This document shows positions 9,301-18,514 of a stretch of 64,000 nt of DNA, in pieces; the first letter of the stretch is position 1; each line of letters begins with the position of its first letter. Location of the stretch: NCBI RefSeq assembly GCF_024359545.1, contig NZ_JAKQZG010000002.1, positions 496,001-560,000 of the forward strand. The letters are read 5' to 3'. The stretch comes from Jiella marina. GTDB lineage: Bacteria > Pseudomonadota > Alphaproteobacteria > Rhizobiales > Rhizobiaceae. A model generated the notes under the pieces. That model was not told the DNA's origin. It saw nothing but the letters and a program-made list of their open reading frames with translations, and made no database searches. Position numbers and translations under genes: made by a program.

Positions 9301-10557
9301 GAGAATCCGACCGAGCGCGCGGTAGCATTGCTCGAAAAAGCCATTAGCAGTGGCGCGGCCCTGGATAGACTACGGGCGGCGCGGGCCATTGAGGCTGTGC
9401 CGGCGGATATTGGAATTGTCATCCAGGGCGAGACGATCTGGTCGCACGACCTCAGGCGTCGGTTCAGCAGGGCCTTCATAAGCCGTGATCCCGCCGAGGC
9501 TCTGCGGCTCGTGTTGCCCCATGCGACATTCACCGAACTTCAATCGCTCGCAAGAGCATTCCTCGGCGACAGTGAGCGGTACAAGGACGCGAAGAACGCG
9601 GCCGATGCTCTCCTCGCGGCTCTCTTGGATATCGAACCAAAAACGCTTCCAATATTTTGGAATCTCGATGTCGCCTTGGCGTTCGCGCTCGAATTTGAGG
9701 ACCGAGGACGTGCTGATTTTCTAAGTGCTCTCGCTAAAGACAATAGTACTCTGATTGACCGGGTCTTGTCTGGATGCGACGCGGTTGAGAGGCCGGCTGA
9801 GTTTCTCGCAAGCTTCGCCCAAACACGGTTCGCCCGAACGGCAGCCGACGACGATGATCTCACAGATGGCATGGTTCCTGAAGATCTTTGGCAAATCCGG
9901 CTTGCCGTCCGGACTTTAGCACGTGTAGATCCGCATGGTGCGTTGAGCGCGGTCGACGCGATGGCGCTGAGCGATGCATTTCATAATGCGACACTGGTCG
10001 ACATCGCCGAAACTTGGCCAGCGTCTCGCTGGCGAGAAGCCATCGACACATTTCAAAACCGGGTCGAGCGACTTGGCGAGCCGAAAAGCTGGATTTTCGA
10101 GTTCATCGTCAAGCCGCTTTGCGCGAGAGTAAGCGCCACCGCCCTCCGCGCGGTTCTTGGAGAGATCGAATCGATCGCGGGGCGGTTTGGTGTAGAAAAG
10201 GCCGATTTTCTACTTAAAGAAATCGTCAAGGCGCGAGCCGCATTGCCGATCGAGATAGCTGAATGGAGGTCGCTGCTAGGGACCATAAGACACATATCCG
10301 AGCCCGGCCCGCGCGAGATCGCCCTCGAACATTTGTTATCGGCGGCGCGATGCCTTCGCGAAAGAGATCGGGAAGCTGAGACAGCACTTGTGCTTTCCGA
10401 GGTCGGCCTCAGCCACCGCGATGTCGGGCCACTTCTGGCAAGTGGAATCGGTAAAGCCGCGTCTGACGCAATGCCGCAGCTCCGCGAACGCTGGCCTTAC
10501 CTAAAAACGCGATTGCGCGAATTGCTCGCGAGAGATCAGCTGCCTCGCGCTACATAA
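6352..10557 (+). CDS. Large STAND (NACHT-like) NTPase with long helical-repeat C-terminus
   Basis: A 1,401-residue protein. Walker A GAPGSGKT lies at 37-44, Walker B-type PIWLILVDAPDE at about 164-175, and a sensor-1-like LRILVTSR near 195-202. A winged-helix-like end of the NTPase module (SVYHATFAEFLLNKRD) falls near residue 380. From about 420 to the end the sequence is a monotonous series of amphipathic helices rich in Ala and Leu, as in HEAT/TPR-type sensor arrays. This is the architecture of STAND immune NTPases, in which the repeat region senses a trigger and the NTPase oligomerises. No effector domain is fused to it; the 149-residue protein encoded immediately upstream is the obvious candidate partner. 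Not similar enough to any named Avs type for me to assign one. Confidence 0.82.
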   Translation: MSDAGQAVAPLVVREEIDAALLSRLNNSRDQYIHIRGAPGSGKTSWAKMLCAAGSIAGADGDSLAVVAAAHFCSRNSAASGSDVRFLEHIAQKLSDYDSAFRAASLDRARRRRPFDLKVDQEIINSPGSDVTAVKFIIRGDEPEDFLEDLFTRPLRVALEGPGPIWLILVDAPDEPAETGVAKLLKKLGELPSRLRILVTSRTGTPFTQSFRLDPNPIDLSELSTEHSIRHFVDECLESKRLGARVIETWSLEDLSLALVERSKGNFLVAACTIDALVGYSGRIDAPMVDQLPTTLGGFYLGFLDQLPDHLRDAWPEQLGRLLGALAVARGPLSEEELARVTKLPLSVVHARLGLVRQYLRVDEEDRWSVYHATFAEFLLNKRDSGPFWCPEEEQHQRFIDWALPKGKGIAWSETSPYTLRHLIHHILAVEGESFSASLWAILSGEYVSARFQIGHQAHELGADFRRALAVVASRGAVELSFFLTLLVQLWNQKSAMQVEAASTSLLAAMGRVAEASALALRQDDAANASLHHAASELTSYIGALAALGEYQAALDLLNRAPAESRVGLGDAFLDALSTIAPEQALPFLRNQAIGSEPRHLSVDACRRLAELPEGAEHALAAEHYRQATLLAAAEGIAHHDLDRALNIVAEFKTELQWVGGEKIELGRDQARERVLSAYLASPQCDVVCAWERAGDLFGNRWPEPYGLSLAGDFAAADPSLASLAVERVMDPYCQIQVMLAFAWMSDRCQTNVTTTRGWRPTYDVAAISSKMLAWPSPHLRTVLPQLATFDARAMPRDPSAVKDLRVFADVLLAALATDTDFPELKSNAGKPLGLFFAWLGQDKIVAFREFAQKYWYYGFSLGQAAEGVATGAAYRGIDEYLSVISQSVFPEAANHWGKIAAAKIIADRDPIAAVRLFDVVEPQNTGTQAALAGIIAIAMRRSGVGRVEDLLCHLSRFVDGETFRYIVDHVETGIVGQASEDAENPTERAVALLEKAISSGAALDRLRAARAIEAVPADIGIVIQGETIWSHDLRRRFSRAFISRDPAEALRLVLPHATFTELQSLARAFLGDSERYKDAKNAADALLAALLDIEPKTLPIFWNLDVALAFALEFEDRGRADFLSALAKDNSTLIDRVLSGCDAVERPAEFLASFAQTRFARTAADDDDLTDGMVPEDLWQIRLAVRTLARVDPHGALSAVDAMALSDAFHNATLVDIAETWPASRWREAIDTFQNRVERLGEPKSWIFEFIVKPLCARVSATALRAVLGEIESIAGRFGVEKADFLLKEIVKARAALPIEIAEWRSLLGTIRHISEPGPREIALEHLLSAARCLRERDREAETALVLSEVGLSHRDVGPLLASGIGKAASDAMPQLRERWPYLKTRLRELLARDQLPRAT

Positions 10558-11059
10558 ATTGATCGACGATGTGTTTCGGCCGAATGTACTTTTTACTGCG
10601 TTTAAATCGGCTTCGAAACGCGCCGAGCGAACAGAAATTTGTGGGTCAAGTCCCTTCGCCGAGTTACAGACTGCTATTATGGGCACAGCATACTAACAGA
10701 TCTCGGCGCTTTGGTCATAGTAGGTGGCTAAATTGAGCTCTGGCGCTGTTGGCTTACCAAACGCTCTCCTCTTGGCCTCGGCGCATCAAGCCCGGCCAGA
10801 CTCAAACTTCCGCCCTCCAAGTCGTTCACGACACCAATTTCGGCGGCATGAACAAAGTGCAGCTTGGTCGACGTAGTGTCCAGAAGGGGACGTACCGATC
10901 AGTCCTCCAATCGCGGCGGCTCTAAAGCTATTCACTCCGATGTCCGTTTTCGGGAGATCAGCAGTAACGCTTCAATGCTCGGGATGGGTGCGGAGTCGTC
11001 GATCAGCGGTGATCGCGTTCGCGTTTTACGCCATCGCCAGAACCTGTGGCGGGAGCACT
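10558..11059. other. Gap between convergent STAND and zorD genes
   Basis: About 500 bases lying between two converging genes. I see no convincing open frame, RNA gene or strong terminator hairpin in it. The first 180 bases are AT-richer than the flanks. It probably marks a junction between separately acquired defence modules. Confidence 0.35.
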
Positions 11060-14000
11060 TCACGCCGCCATGGCCCGTCCGTCCACGGCGCTGCCAAACA
11101 GCGCATCAAGGTCGCCGTCCTCGACCGGAGGCATCAGCATGTGGCGGGAGAGGCTGCGCTTCTTCTCCAGAAGCGCGTCGAGCGTAACGTCGAAGGTGGC
11201 ATCGCCAAAGCCGGGATGCGTCGCGATTGGCACGTGGATCGTCACCGGTCTTTCCTGGCCGATGCGGTAAACTCGGTCGTTGCACTGGTCTTCGACGGCG
11301 GGGTTCCACCAGCGCGACAGGTGAATGACGTGGTTCGCCGCGGTGATCGTCAGGCCAACGCCGGCTGCCTTAGGTGAGAGAACGAGGAGGCTGAAGCCCG
11401 ACGGCCCGGCCTGGAAGCGGTCGACGATCTCCAGCCGCCTGTCGCCGGGGACGGCACCGTTGATGATCTCCGGCTCGGCCGGCAGCTTAAACCGCGTCGC
11501 GATCGCGCTGGCGAAAGCCGACTGCACTGCCCGGTCTTCCAAGAAGACCAGCACCTTCTCCTTGCGCGCAGCGATATTCTCGAGGCAGGTAACGGTGTGC
11601 GCCATCCGCGCCGAGCGGGCGATCCAGGCGTCCACCGATCGTGGGTCCAGCGGGTCGAGCCCATCTGTCCCATCGGGATGGAGCGAGATACCCCGAAAGG
11701 CGTGGATCGCCTTCAACATGTCGCTTTGCTTGCGCTCGCCCATGCGTGCCGCCGCGACGGCCTTTTCATAGGCTTCCGCCTGAGCAGGGGGCATGGCTAT
11801 ACGGCTCGCTTCGACCGTCTTGGCGGGCAGGCCAGTCAGGATATCCGCCTTCATGCGCCGAAGGAGCACCGCAGGCGTCGCTGGGCTCGGGCGATCGAGC
11901 CGGGCTTTCAGCTCTTCGAGTTCCGCAGGGCCACCTTCCTCATAGGTTTTGGCGAAGCTCTTCAACTCGCCGAGATAGCCTGGCACGACGCGATCCATGA
12001 TGCACCAGAGATCGGTTAGCCGGTTTTCGATCGGCGTTCCCGTCAATGCGAGGACGAAATCGGCGTTCATCGCCTTGGCGGACTGTGTGTTGATCGCTCC
12101 GGGCGCCTTGATCTTCTGCGCCTCGTCAAACACGGCAACCGAGAAGGCGACGCGGGCGAAGGCGCGGTGATAGTTGGCAAGCGTCTCATAGGTGGTGAGC
12201 ACCCAATCAGCCTCGCGGATACGCTGGACGTCGAGTGCGTCCTCCGGCGTCAGGTCCGGGCGCTTCTCGGCCTTTAGCCGCCGCAGGCCGGAGCCAAAGG
12301 CGTCGATCCGCGTCCCCAAGGCTCCGGGCGCGAGGTGCCGCTCGCTCTCTTCGGCCCAGTTCCGCAGCAGCGCCGTCGGCGCGACCACCAGGATCGGCTC
12401 TTTGGCCGCGCCCTCGTTCAGGCCGAGCCGCATGCGGTTCTTGCGCACCCAGGCAAGGAAGGCGAGGGCCTGAAAGGTCTTGCCGAGCCCCATGTCGTCG
12501 GCCAGCAGTACGCCCGGCCAGCCGGCTTTCCAAGCGTCTACCAGCCAGTCGAATCCATCAACCTGATGCGGCTTCGGCTGGGTCCGGGCGAGATCATCCA
12601 ACGGAAACTCACCGGCAGTCGCCGCTTCGCGCTTCGGCCAGGCGACTTCGTAGTCCACGCCTTCAAGGTTCTGCGAGATGAGCAGTACTTCTCGGTCGGT
12701 TTTCGGCACGTGCTGCGGGGCTGTGGCGGCCTCCGTCTCCCGCGCGCCGTCGTCGCCGGGCTCTTCCTCCTCGATAGCCGGCGTGGCCGAAGCCGGCTCG
12801 GGCCGCTGGAATGCGGACAGCGCCTCCTCGACAGCCGCTACCGGTGTCGGGACGTCTTCCAGCAGGATTTCGCCCTTCTCCGCTGCCTTTGCCTCGGCGA
12901 CATCCTTAGTGATTGCCTCGAATCGGTCGCGGTTCATCTCAATCGTGCGGTCGCCAATCCTTAAAGGAAAGCTCTCGGGCAACCACTGGCCGGCCTTATT
13001 CTTCAGCCAGGGCAGCGCCGGCGGCTGCCACACGCCGAGGCCAAGGACCCGCTCGGAATATTGCGCCGTCTCCACGAAAAGCGCGCCGGCAACGGATTCT
13101 CGCCCTTCGCCCAACGATTGCGCGATCGCCGGCCGCGGATTTCGAACAAAGGCTCGCCGTTCCGCCGCCGGAGCCCGGCGCTTCTCTCGCACGACGTCGA
13201 GGGCGCCTTTCAGGTCTTCGTCAACGACGAGATAGGTGTTGCGGGCGAGGACGTAGCCGTCGCGTGTGCGGGCCTCTTGCGAGAAGAAGTCGTTGACGAA
13301 GCGCCTCTGGAGATCGGGCGGCAGAAGAGCGTCGTCCACCTGGTCACGGCGGGCGCCGGGCACCGTCTCGTCGTCGGCTCCCTTGCCGATTGGGGCGTCG
13401 TCTTCCTCGACCGTTGCCTTCTCGCGGCCCATCACGACCGGCACGAAGTCTGGACCGTTCGTCGTCTCGCGGACATCCAGAGCGAAGGCACCCGCTTGAT
13501 AGACCGACAGGCTCTTCAAAAAATTGTCGTCCGACCGGATTGTCTCGCCGGTCGTGCGCTTTAGCGCCGCCTGCACCGGCCCCCAGGCCGCGATCCGCAC
13601 GTCCGGGGCGCCGCCGACCGACGCGTTGTAAGCGTCGATTGCCTCCATCAGCTCAAAGACGCTGCGCACCAAGCGCGCCCGCTTATCGCCCCATACGGCG
13701 AAGCTGCCACGTCGCTCGATCCGGATCGTCGAGAGATTGGCGTCGTACCAGCGAACCCGGATTCGGGCGTCGCTGTCGGTCATCTTGCCCTCGAAGGATA
13801 GCGTCGCCGAAAGGCTGGCGAGCGGCGGCAGTGCGAGAGCATCGGCTACGGTCGGAGCCAGCCTAGATGCGGTCTCGTTCGGCAGGAAGATTCCGTCGTG
13901 CTCGCTGCGGGCATCGCCTTCCTTGACCAGACGGTGAAGGGTCTTCGCGGCATTGCCGACCGGCGCAGGCAGCGCCATCCACTCGCCGGCCATCACCGGC

Positions 14001-14080
14001 TTGCGGCCAAGCAAGCGTTTCTCGTCAGCCGTGATGAGAACACCGTCGGAGCGCAGATCATGGGTGAAGCGGACGGTCAT
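11060..14080 (-). CDS. zorD: Zorya type I ZorD, SNF2-family helicase
   Basis: A 1,006-residue protein. The C-terminal half is an SNF2/Swi2 ATPase: Walker A in LLADDMGLGKTFQ (K534), Walker B FDEAQKIK, motif III LALTGTPIENRL, motif V VGLTITAANHVIHLSRWWNP and motif VI DRVYRIGQERPV. The N-terminal half (about 1-480) is a long region without a nameable domain, as in ZorD of known type I systems. ZorD is the DNA-processing effector: in published work on Zorya it acts on phage DNA after ZorAB signalling. It is the last gene of the operon, three bases after zorC. Gene order and all partners support the assignment. Confidence 0.93.
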   Translation of the reverse strand: MTVRFTHDLRSDGVLITADEKRLLGRKPVMAGEWMALPAPVGNAAKTLHRLVKEGDARSEHDGIFLPNETASRLAPTVADALALPPLASLSATLSFEGKMTDSDARIRVRWYDANLSTIRIERRGSFAVWGDKRARLVRSVFELMEAIDAYNASVGGAPDVRIAAWGPVQAALKRTTGETIRSDDNFLKSLSVYQAGAFALDVRETTNGPDFVPVVMGREKATVEEDDAPIGKGADDETVPGARRDQVDDALLPPDLQRRFVNDFFSQEARTRDGYVLARNTYLVVDEDLKGALDVVREKRRAPAAERRAFVRNPRPAIAQSLGEGRESVAGALFVETAQYSERVLGLGVWQPPALPWLKNKAGQWLPESFPLRIGDRTIEMNRDRFEAITKDVAEAKAAEKGEILLEDVPTPVAAVEEALSAFQRPEPASATPAIEEEEPGDDGARETEAATAPQHVPKTDREVLLISQNLEGVDYEVAWPKREAATAGEFPLDDLARTQPKPHQVDGFDWLVDAWKAGWPGVLLADDMGLGKTFQALAFLAWVRKNRMRLGLNEGAAKEPILVVAPTALLRNWAEESERHLAPGALGTRIDAFGSGLRRLKAEKRPDLTPEDALDVQRIREADWVLTTYETLANYHRAFARVAFSVAVFDEAQKIKAPGAINTQSAKAMNADFVLALTGTPIENRLTDLWCIMDRVVPGYLGELKSFAKTYEEGGPAELEELKARLDRPSPATPAVLLRRMKADILTGLPAKTVEASRIAMPPAQAEAYEKAVAAARMGERKQSDMLKAIHAFRGISLHPDGTDGLDPLDPRSVDAWIARSARMAHTVTCLENIAARKEKVLVFLEDRAVQSAFASAIATRFKLPAEPEIINGAVPGDRRLEIVDRFQAGPSGFSLLVLSPKAAGVGLTITAANHVIHLSRWWNPAVEDQCNDRVYRIGQERPVTIHVPIATHPGFGDATFDVTLDALLEKKRSLSRHMLMPPVEDGDLDALFGSAVDGRAMAA

Positions 14081-14083
14081 CGC

Positions 14084-15454
14084 TCAGAGATACTCTTCCT
14101 GGGGGATTCTCGCCCCCACAGCGTCAAAAATTGCATTGGCGACCTTATGCTGCCATGCGCCCGGGCCGGAATGAGGGTAGTGGCGCTGCTCGAATTCCGC
14201 TTGATACTGGGTCGGCCAACGTAGTTCATCGGCAGCGTAGGAGCGTCTGTAGAGAACTGGCGCACCCTCGCGATCCGCGTCTTTCCACAAACGACACATA
14301 CCGCTATGGCTCCACTCGGCGACGACTGCCCTTCCGATCCTCAAGAGGAGGACGGAGTGACCGCTTTGAATGCTGCCGCCTTTCTCGAAGCGCCCAAACT
14401 GTACTTTGCTGCCGAATCGGCGCCGTGCCTCGGCGACACCGGCAGAGTCAAAGACGACCCATGCAGTCTGGATGAGTTTCCGGTCGTACACGGCCTCCCA
14501 AAACGTTCTTCGATAACTCCACATTGCATCAGGAGCGACCGCGTCCACCACATCCAGAAACTGCCGTAGCGCCTGGCGCGTGAGCCATCTCCGCGCGATT
14601 TCAGCCGCTTCCGGCATGTTGACCCAGCGCCCTTCATTCGTTCGCGGATCGCCGAAGAGGCCGATCAACAGATCGAGGTAACGGTCGCAAATTTCTTCTG
14701 ACGGCTGGTTTGCCGCAAAGGGAAGCAGCAGCGCGTTGGCGACCTGCGGACCATGGCTGGGGAAAAACAACTCGTCCTTCTCATCGAGCGCGATTGCCTT
14801 GACGAAGCTCAGCCGTTCGAGCGCTGCGAGCTGCGCCTCGTCAGCCAGAAGCCGCAACGCTTGCCCGGCGCAGGCTTCCGCGAACCCCGCCCGCACCGAG
14901 AGAGCGTTCAGACCGAGCGACTGCAATAGTCCACTTGGTGGCGTCTGGCTGTTTTTGGCCTCCTCCGCGACACGTCGTGGACCTTTGGAAGGATCGAATA
15001 TCGCGTAGTCGCGCTGCAGCGCGTCGAACGGGCGACCGGCAAGTTCCACTAAGTTTGCCAAAGTTCCGGCTACTGCGTCGAGGCCCGGCAGGTTCGGCCG
15101 GAAGCTGTAGAGATACGACAGGGCCAATGACCGAACGGCAGCCTTGCGCCGCAGTTGGAAGAGCTGCTCCAGGAACGGCAGAAGCGTCATCTCAGACGCG
15201 GCCAACCGGGTCTGCGTCTCCCAAAGGCACCACGCCCCATCGCGCGCCTCGTTCGCAGTCAGCCGGCCGCCGTCGGCCAGCCGAGAGGCTACACGGGCCG
15301 CGATCGCGTCATAGTCGCGATCGTTGATCTTCTGCCCCCCCTCCGGCAGTTGGAGGTCTTCCGCGATCATCACAATCTGCGCCCGACGGTGCGGCGCAGG
15401 GCGGCCTCCATGTCGCACCGAGACCTCTCGCAGCGCCTCGCGGAACGAACTCAT
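14084..15454 (-). CDS. zorC: Zorya type I ZorC, EH-signature protein
   Basis: A 456-residue protein with the EH_Signature features: the segment RTFWEAVYDRKLIQTAWVVF carries the conserved Glu, and VAEWSHSGMCRLWKDA carries the conserved His. Most of the rest is helical. ZorC occurs only with zorA, zorB and zorD in type I Zorya and is reported to bind DNA together with ZorD near the membrane complex. The start overlaps the zorB stop by four bases, and the gene ends three bases before zorD, so all four genes form one operon. Assignment rests on the EH motif plus context. Confidence 0.9.
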   Translation of the reverse strand: MSSFREALREVSVRHGGRPAPHRRAQIVMIAEDLQLPEGGQKINDRDYDAIAARVASRLADGGRLTANEARDGAWCLWETQTRLAASEMTLLPFLEQLFQLRRKAAVRSLALSYLYSFRPNLPGLDAVAGTLANLVELAGRPFDALQRDYAIFDPSKGPRRVAEEAKNSQTPPSGLLQSLGLNALSVRAGFAEACAGQALRLLADEAQLAALERLSFVKAIALDEKDELFFPSHGPQVANALLLPFAANQPSEEICDRYLDLLIGLFGDPRTNEGRWVNMPEAAEIARRWLTRQALRQFLDVVDAVAPDAMWSYRRTFWEAVYDRKLIQTAWVVFDSAGVAEARRRFGSKVQFGRFEKGGSIQSGHSVLLLRIGRAVVAEWSHSGMCRLWKDADREGAPVLYRRSYAADELRWPTQYQAEFEQRHYPHSGPGAWQHKVANAIFDAVGARIPQEEYL

Positions 15455-16368
15455 GGCGACATCGTCCCGCGTATCGGCAGATCGGCATTGGTTGCGGGTG
15501 TATGTATCAGTTGATCTACGCGTGCTTCCATCTGAGACAGGAGTTGGGTCACCGCCTCCAGGCGCTTGCGCCGCTCCGACTCCATCACGAAGCGCAGATC
15601 AATGCGCCTGTTGCGCGCATAGCTCGCACTGTCCTGCGTCAGAGCTGCTGGGCGGGTCGAAGAATAACCGGAAACGGAAAGGATCTCCTGGTCCTCGCTA
15701 TTCTTCAATGTTTTTAGGACAGGAGCTGACGTAATCAGCCGACGATAGGTGTTGACGGCGCGCTCGGTGGAAAGCTGCCAATTGCGATTGTCCGTGCCGG
15801 TGACATCCGTGTGTCCCTCGACAAAGACTGTCTCAATGTTCGTTTGGTCGGTATTGTCGCAATCGGCCGGACCGTCTGTCGCGCAGGCAGAGAAGGATGG
15901 CAAGGTCGCAGCAAGTGCCCGCGCGATTGCGTCGACGTTTCTCGCAGCCTCGGCCGTCAAGTCGGAGCGGTCGGCGGCGAAGCGCACCGCGTTCTCGTTC
16001 AGACGCAGCACGCCATTCTTCTGGTCAATCGTGACCTTGATGTTTTCCTTCTCAAGGCGCTCTTGGATCTTGGCCAGCAGTTGGCCGCGGACTTGCTCGA
16101 CGTGGCTCAGGTCCGCTATGTTCTGACGCACTTCCACCTGTAGCCGGTTAATTTGCTCTGCAACCTCTTCGACGATCTGGATTCGCTTCAGCTGCTCCTG
16201 CGTGATCTGGATCTGATCATCCGCTTTCTGGCGAAAATTTAGCGCAAATATCATCAGCATAATGATGAATATGAAGAGAATTCCGACCATCATGTCGGTC
16301 ATTGAAATAAAGTAGTTTTCTTCCTCTTCGTCGGGATATCCATGTGCAGCGTCGTGTTCGACGATCAT
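15451..16368 (-). CDS. zorB: Zorya ZorB, MotB/OmpA-like peptidoglycan-anchored stator subunit
   Basis: About 305 residues. A short cytoplasmic tail is followed by one membrane helix at about 23-44 (MTDMMVGILFIFIIMLMIFA), whose Asp in TDMM matches the proton-carrying Asp of MotB/ZorB. A periplasmic coiled segment (45-110) precedes an OmpA-type peptidoglycan-binding domain with FVEGHTDVTGTDNRNWQLST and ERAVNTYRRL. ATG at 16368 is preferred over a GTG at 16404 because GGAG stands seven bases before it and it gives a 19-base gap from zorA rather than an overlap. ZorB and ZorA together form the inner-membrane rotary-stator complex that senses phage-induced envelope disturbance. Confidence 0.93.
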   Translation of the reverse strand: MIVEHDAAHGYPDEEEENYFISMTDMMVGILFIFIIMLMIFALNFRQKADDQIQITQEQLKRIQIVEEVAEQINRLQVEVRQNIADLSHVEQVRGQLLAKIQERLEKENIKVTIDQKNGVLRLNENAVRFAADRSDLTAEAARNVDAIARALAATLPSFSACATDGPADCDNTDQTNIETVFVEGHTDVTGTDNRNWQLSTERAVNTYRRLITSAPVLKTLKNSEDQEILSVSGYSSTRPAALTQDSASYARNRRIDLRFVMESERRKRLEAVTQLLSQMEARVDQLIHTPATNADLPIRGTMSP

Positions 16369-16387
16369 TGCCCGGCTCCGCCCATTT

Positions 16388-18514
16388 TCATGCCGCCTGC
16401 CCACTCAAGTTGTCCCGCCAGCGTTCGACGCTGTCGCTAATGCTTTCTGCCGTATCGTTGATCTGGACAAGCAGGCCGTTCAGCTTGCCGATAGCCTTCG
16501 CCAGCCCCTCGTCTACCTCCCTCACATGGCCGGAGAGGTTCTGCGACTGGTTGATTGAGGCTTGGGAAAGATCGGTCACAGCTTTGGCCAGTTCGACATC
16601 GATGCCGCGGAAGCTTTCGGCGTAGTTCTGCCAGAAGTTCTTCACTTCGCCGTGGGCGTCGCGCAGAGCATTTGCGGTTTCGCCGGAAGCCTCCTGTGCG
16701 GCCTTGAGCGCCGCGAGGGTCGTCGCGAGGTTCTCAGCCATGCCGTCGCTGGCCTTGGCGAACCGATCGCCAACCTGGAACAGCGGCTGCGACACCTGTC
16801 GCACGCTTGCAGCGGTCTCGTGGAAGACGTCGGCGGTTTTGCGGGTTTCGGAACTCGTCGCCGCGATAGCATTCGACTGGCCCACCATGCTCTGCTCGAG
16901 CCCCCGCATGGTCTGCATAAGCCGGTCGAACTCGCTTGAGATCGCGGTCATTATACTGCCGAAGCCGGTCTTCAACGTCTCGGACAGCTCGGTCGAGACA
17001 GCGGTAAGGGCATCCGCAGCATCACGTCTAGCCGAAGCGACATGAGCGCTCGTTGCCTCGACCTCTCCACGCATGTCGCTCTGGAAACGGCCGATATCGC
17101 CGCTGAAGGAGCTCACCTGCGCTTCGAGCTTCTCGAGGACGCGGCCCATCGCGGCTTCGAGCCGTTCGGAGGCGCCGCCCGCCGCCGTGGCGAGCGAAGC
17201 TTCTACCTGCACGTTGGCCCGCTCCATTGTCTGCCGCAGGGTTTCAGCGACGTCTGCAAAGGCAGCTCGGCTCTGCTCGGAGCTTTGACCGAGGTTCGCA
17301 CCGGCCTCCGCCACAATGCGATTCAAGTTTTCCGCGGCTTCCGCCATGCGGCGCCCGAAATCCTCGCCGGTACCGCGCAGTCCGGCCTGCATTTCCACGA
17401 GTCCTACCTGCATCTGCGATAGCGTTGCGGCGAGTTCGCGCAGCTCCGAGCCGGCACCGCTCTGGACGGAGCGCGAGAACTCACCAACGAGGTCACGCAT
17501 GCCGTCGGCGCTGCTTTCGCTCATCCGTCCCATGGCTGTGTCGATGCTCGTCGTTACCGGCATGAGGGCATTGCGAAATGCGTCGTTGATGCGCGGTCCG
17601 ATCTCCTCGCCCATGCGAGCAAAGAAGTCGCCTTGGGTGATCTCCTTCAACTGGTCGCGCTGTTCCTTCAGCGTCGCATTCATTTCTGCCGAAATCGACT
17701 GCGGCGCGGTGTAGAGAAGCACGTTCTCCAGCTGCGCGCAGAAGCGGTCGAAGCAGCCTTCGAGCCAGATCGTGTAAAGGCGGAAGAGGATGGACAGGAG
17801 CAGCGAGGCACCGAGCCCGGCGATCGAAGTGGCGAACTTGAACGTCGCGATTTGCAGGAGGTCGCCCATTGCCGCCTGCATTGTGGCCGCGTCCGAGGCG
17901 TTCGCCGCCTCGCCCGCTTTATGAAGCGCGAAGACGAGGCCGATGAATGTAAGGAGCAGACCGGCGCCGACGAAGTAGCCGGGAACCGAGTTCATGATCT
18001 TCAGTCCCGAGCGCTTTTCGCGGGCTGTTCCGATGTTGATGAACGCTTGCGGTCTAACGGTGTTGCTAACAATGCTTGGTATGCGTTCGTCGCGCACCAG
18101 CGTCTCATCGAACTCCTGATAGGCGTGTCCGATCAGAGAATGCCGGCGTAAGCGCTGCCGGATGCTCTCGTAGTTTTCGGCGAAGGCGACGCGGCGCGCC
18201 TCGATCTCGCTTCCCTTGCCACCAATCTTCTCGATATGACCGCGCGCTGCACGCAGCGAGAGTCCGATCGACAGGACATGGCAAACCAAGAATGAAATGG
18301 ACAGACCCGCAGCAAGGGCGCCAAGAAGCCAAGCGAGCGAGAAGGCGAACGCAGGATTGCTGATGGCGTCCGGATTTTGGGTTGCGTTTGCGATCGTCGG
18401 CCAGATCAACTCCAAGCGGAATGAAGGAATGCAATAGTTGGCAAGAGCGATTGTCCCCGCCGTCAGCATCCAAAAAATCAAAAAGCGGGAAAGTCCATTC
18501 CGCAGCAGTCGCAT
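16388..18514 (-). CDS. zorA: Zorya ZorA, MotA/TolQ-like stator subunit with long coiled-coil tail
   Basis: A 708-residue protein, first gene of the zorABCD operon. There are two N-terminal hydrophobic segments (about 8-30 and 55-84), then a MotA/ExbB-like pair: YFVGAGLLLTFIGLVFALHK near 178-198 and ATSIAGLGASLLLSILFRLY near 226-246. From about 260 to the end it is one long, Ala/Glu/Gln-rich coiled coil with a repeated AxxL pattern. This is the cytoplasmic tail typical of type I ZorA, which in solved structures projects far into the cytoplasm and couples the stator to ZorC and ZorD. Length and layout match the family. Confidence 0.93.
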   Translation of the reverse strand: MRLLRNGLSRFLIFWMLTAGTIALANYCIPSFRLELIWPTIANATQNPDAISNPAFAFSLAWLLGALAAGLSISFLVCHVLSIGLSLRAARGHIEKIGGKGSEIEARRVAFAENYESIRQRLRRHSLIGHAYQEFDETLVRDERIPSIVSNTVRPQAFINIGTAREKRSGLKIMNSVPGYFVGAGLLLTFIGLVFALHKAGEAANASDAATMQAAMGDLLQIATFKFATSIAGLGASLLLSILFRLYTIWLEGCFDRFCAQLENVLLYTAPQSISAEMNATLKEQRDQLKEITQGDFFARMGEEIGPRINDAFRNALMPVTTSIDTAMGRMSESSADGMRDLVGEFSRSVQSGAGSELRELAATLSQMQVGLVEMQAGLRGTGEDFGRRMAEAAENLNRIVAEAGANLGQSSEQSRAAFADVAETLRQTMERANVQVEASLATAAGGASERLEAAMGRVLEKLEAQVSSFSGDIGRFQSDMRGEVEATSAHVASARRDAADALTAVSTELSETLKTGFGSIMTAISSEFDRLMQTMRGLEQSMVGQSNAIAATSSETRKTADVFHETAASVRQVSQPLFQVGDRFAKASDGMAENLATTLAALKAAQEASGETANALRDAHGEVKNFWQNYAESFRGIDVELAKAVTDLSQASINQSQNLSGHVREVDEGLAKAIGKLNGLLVQINDTAESISDSVERWRDNLSGQAA

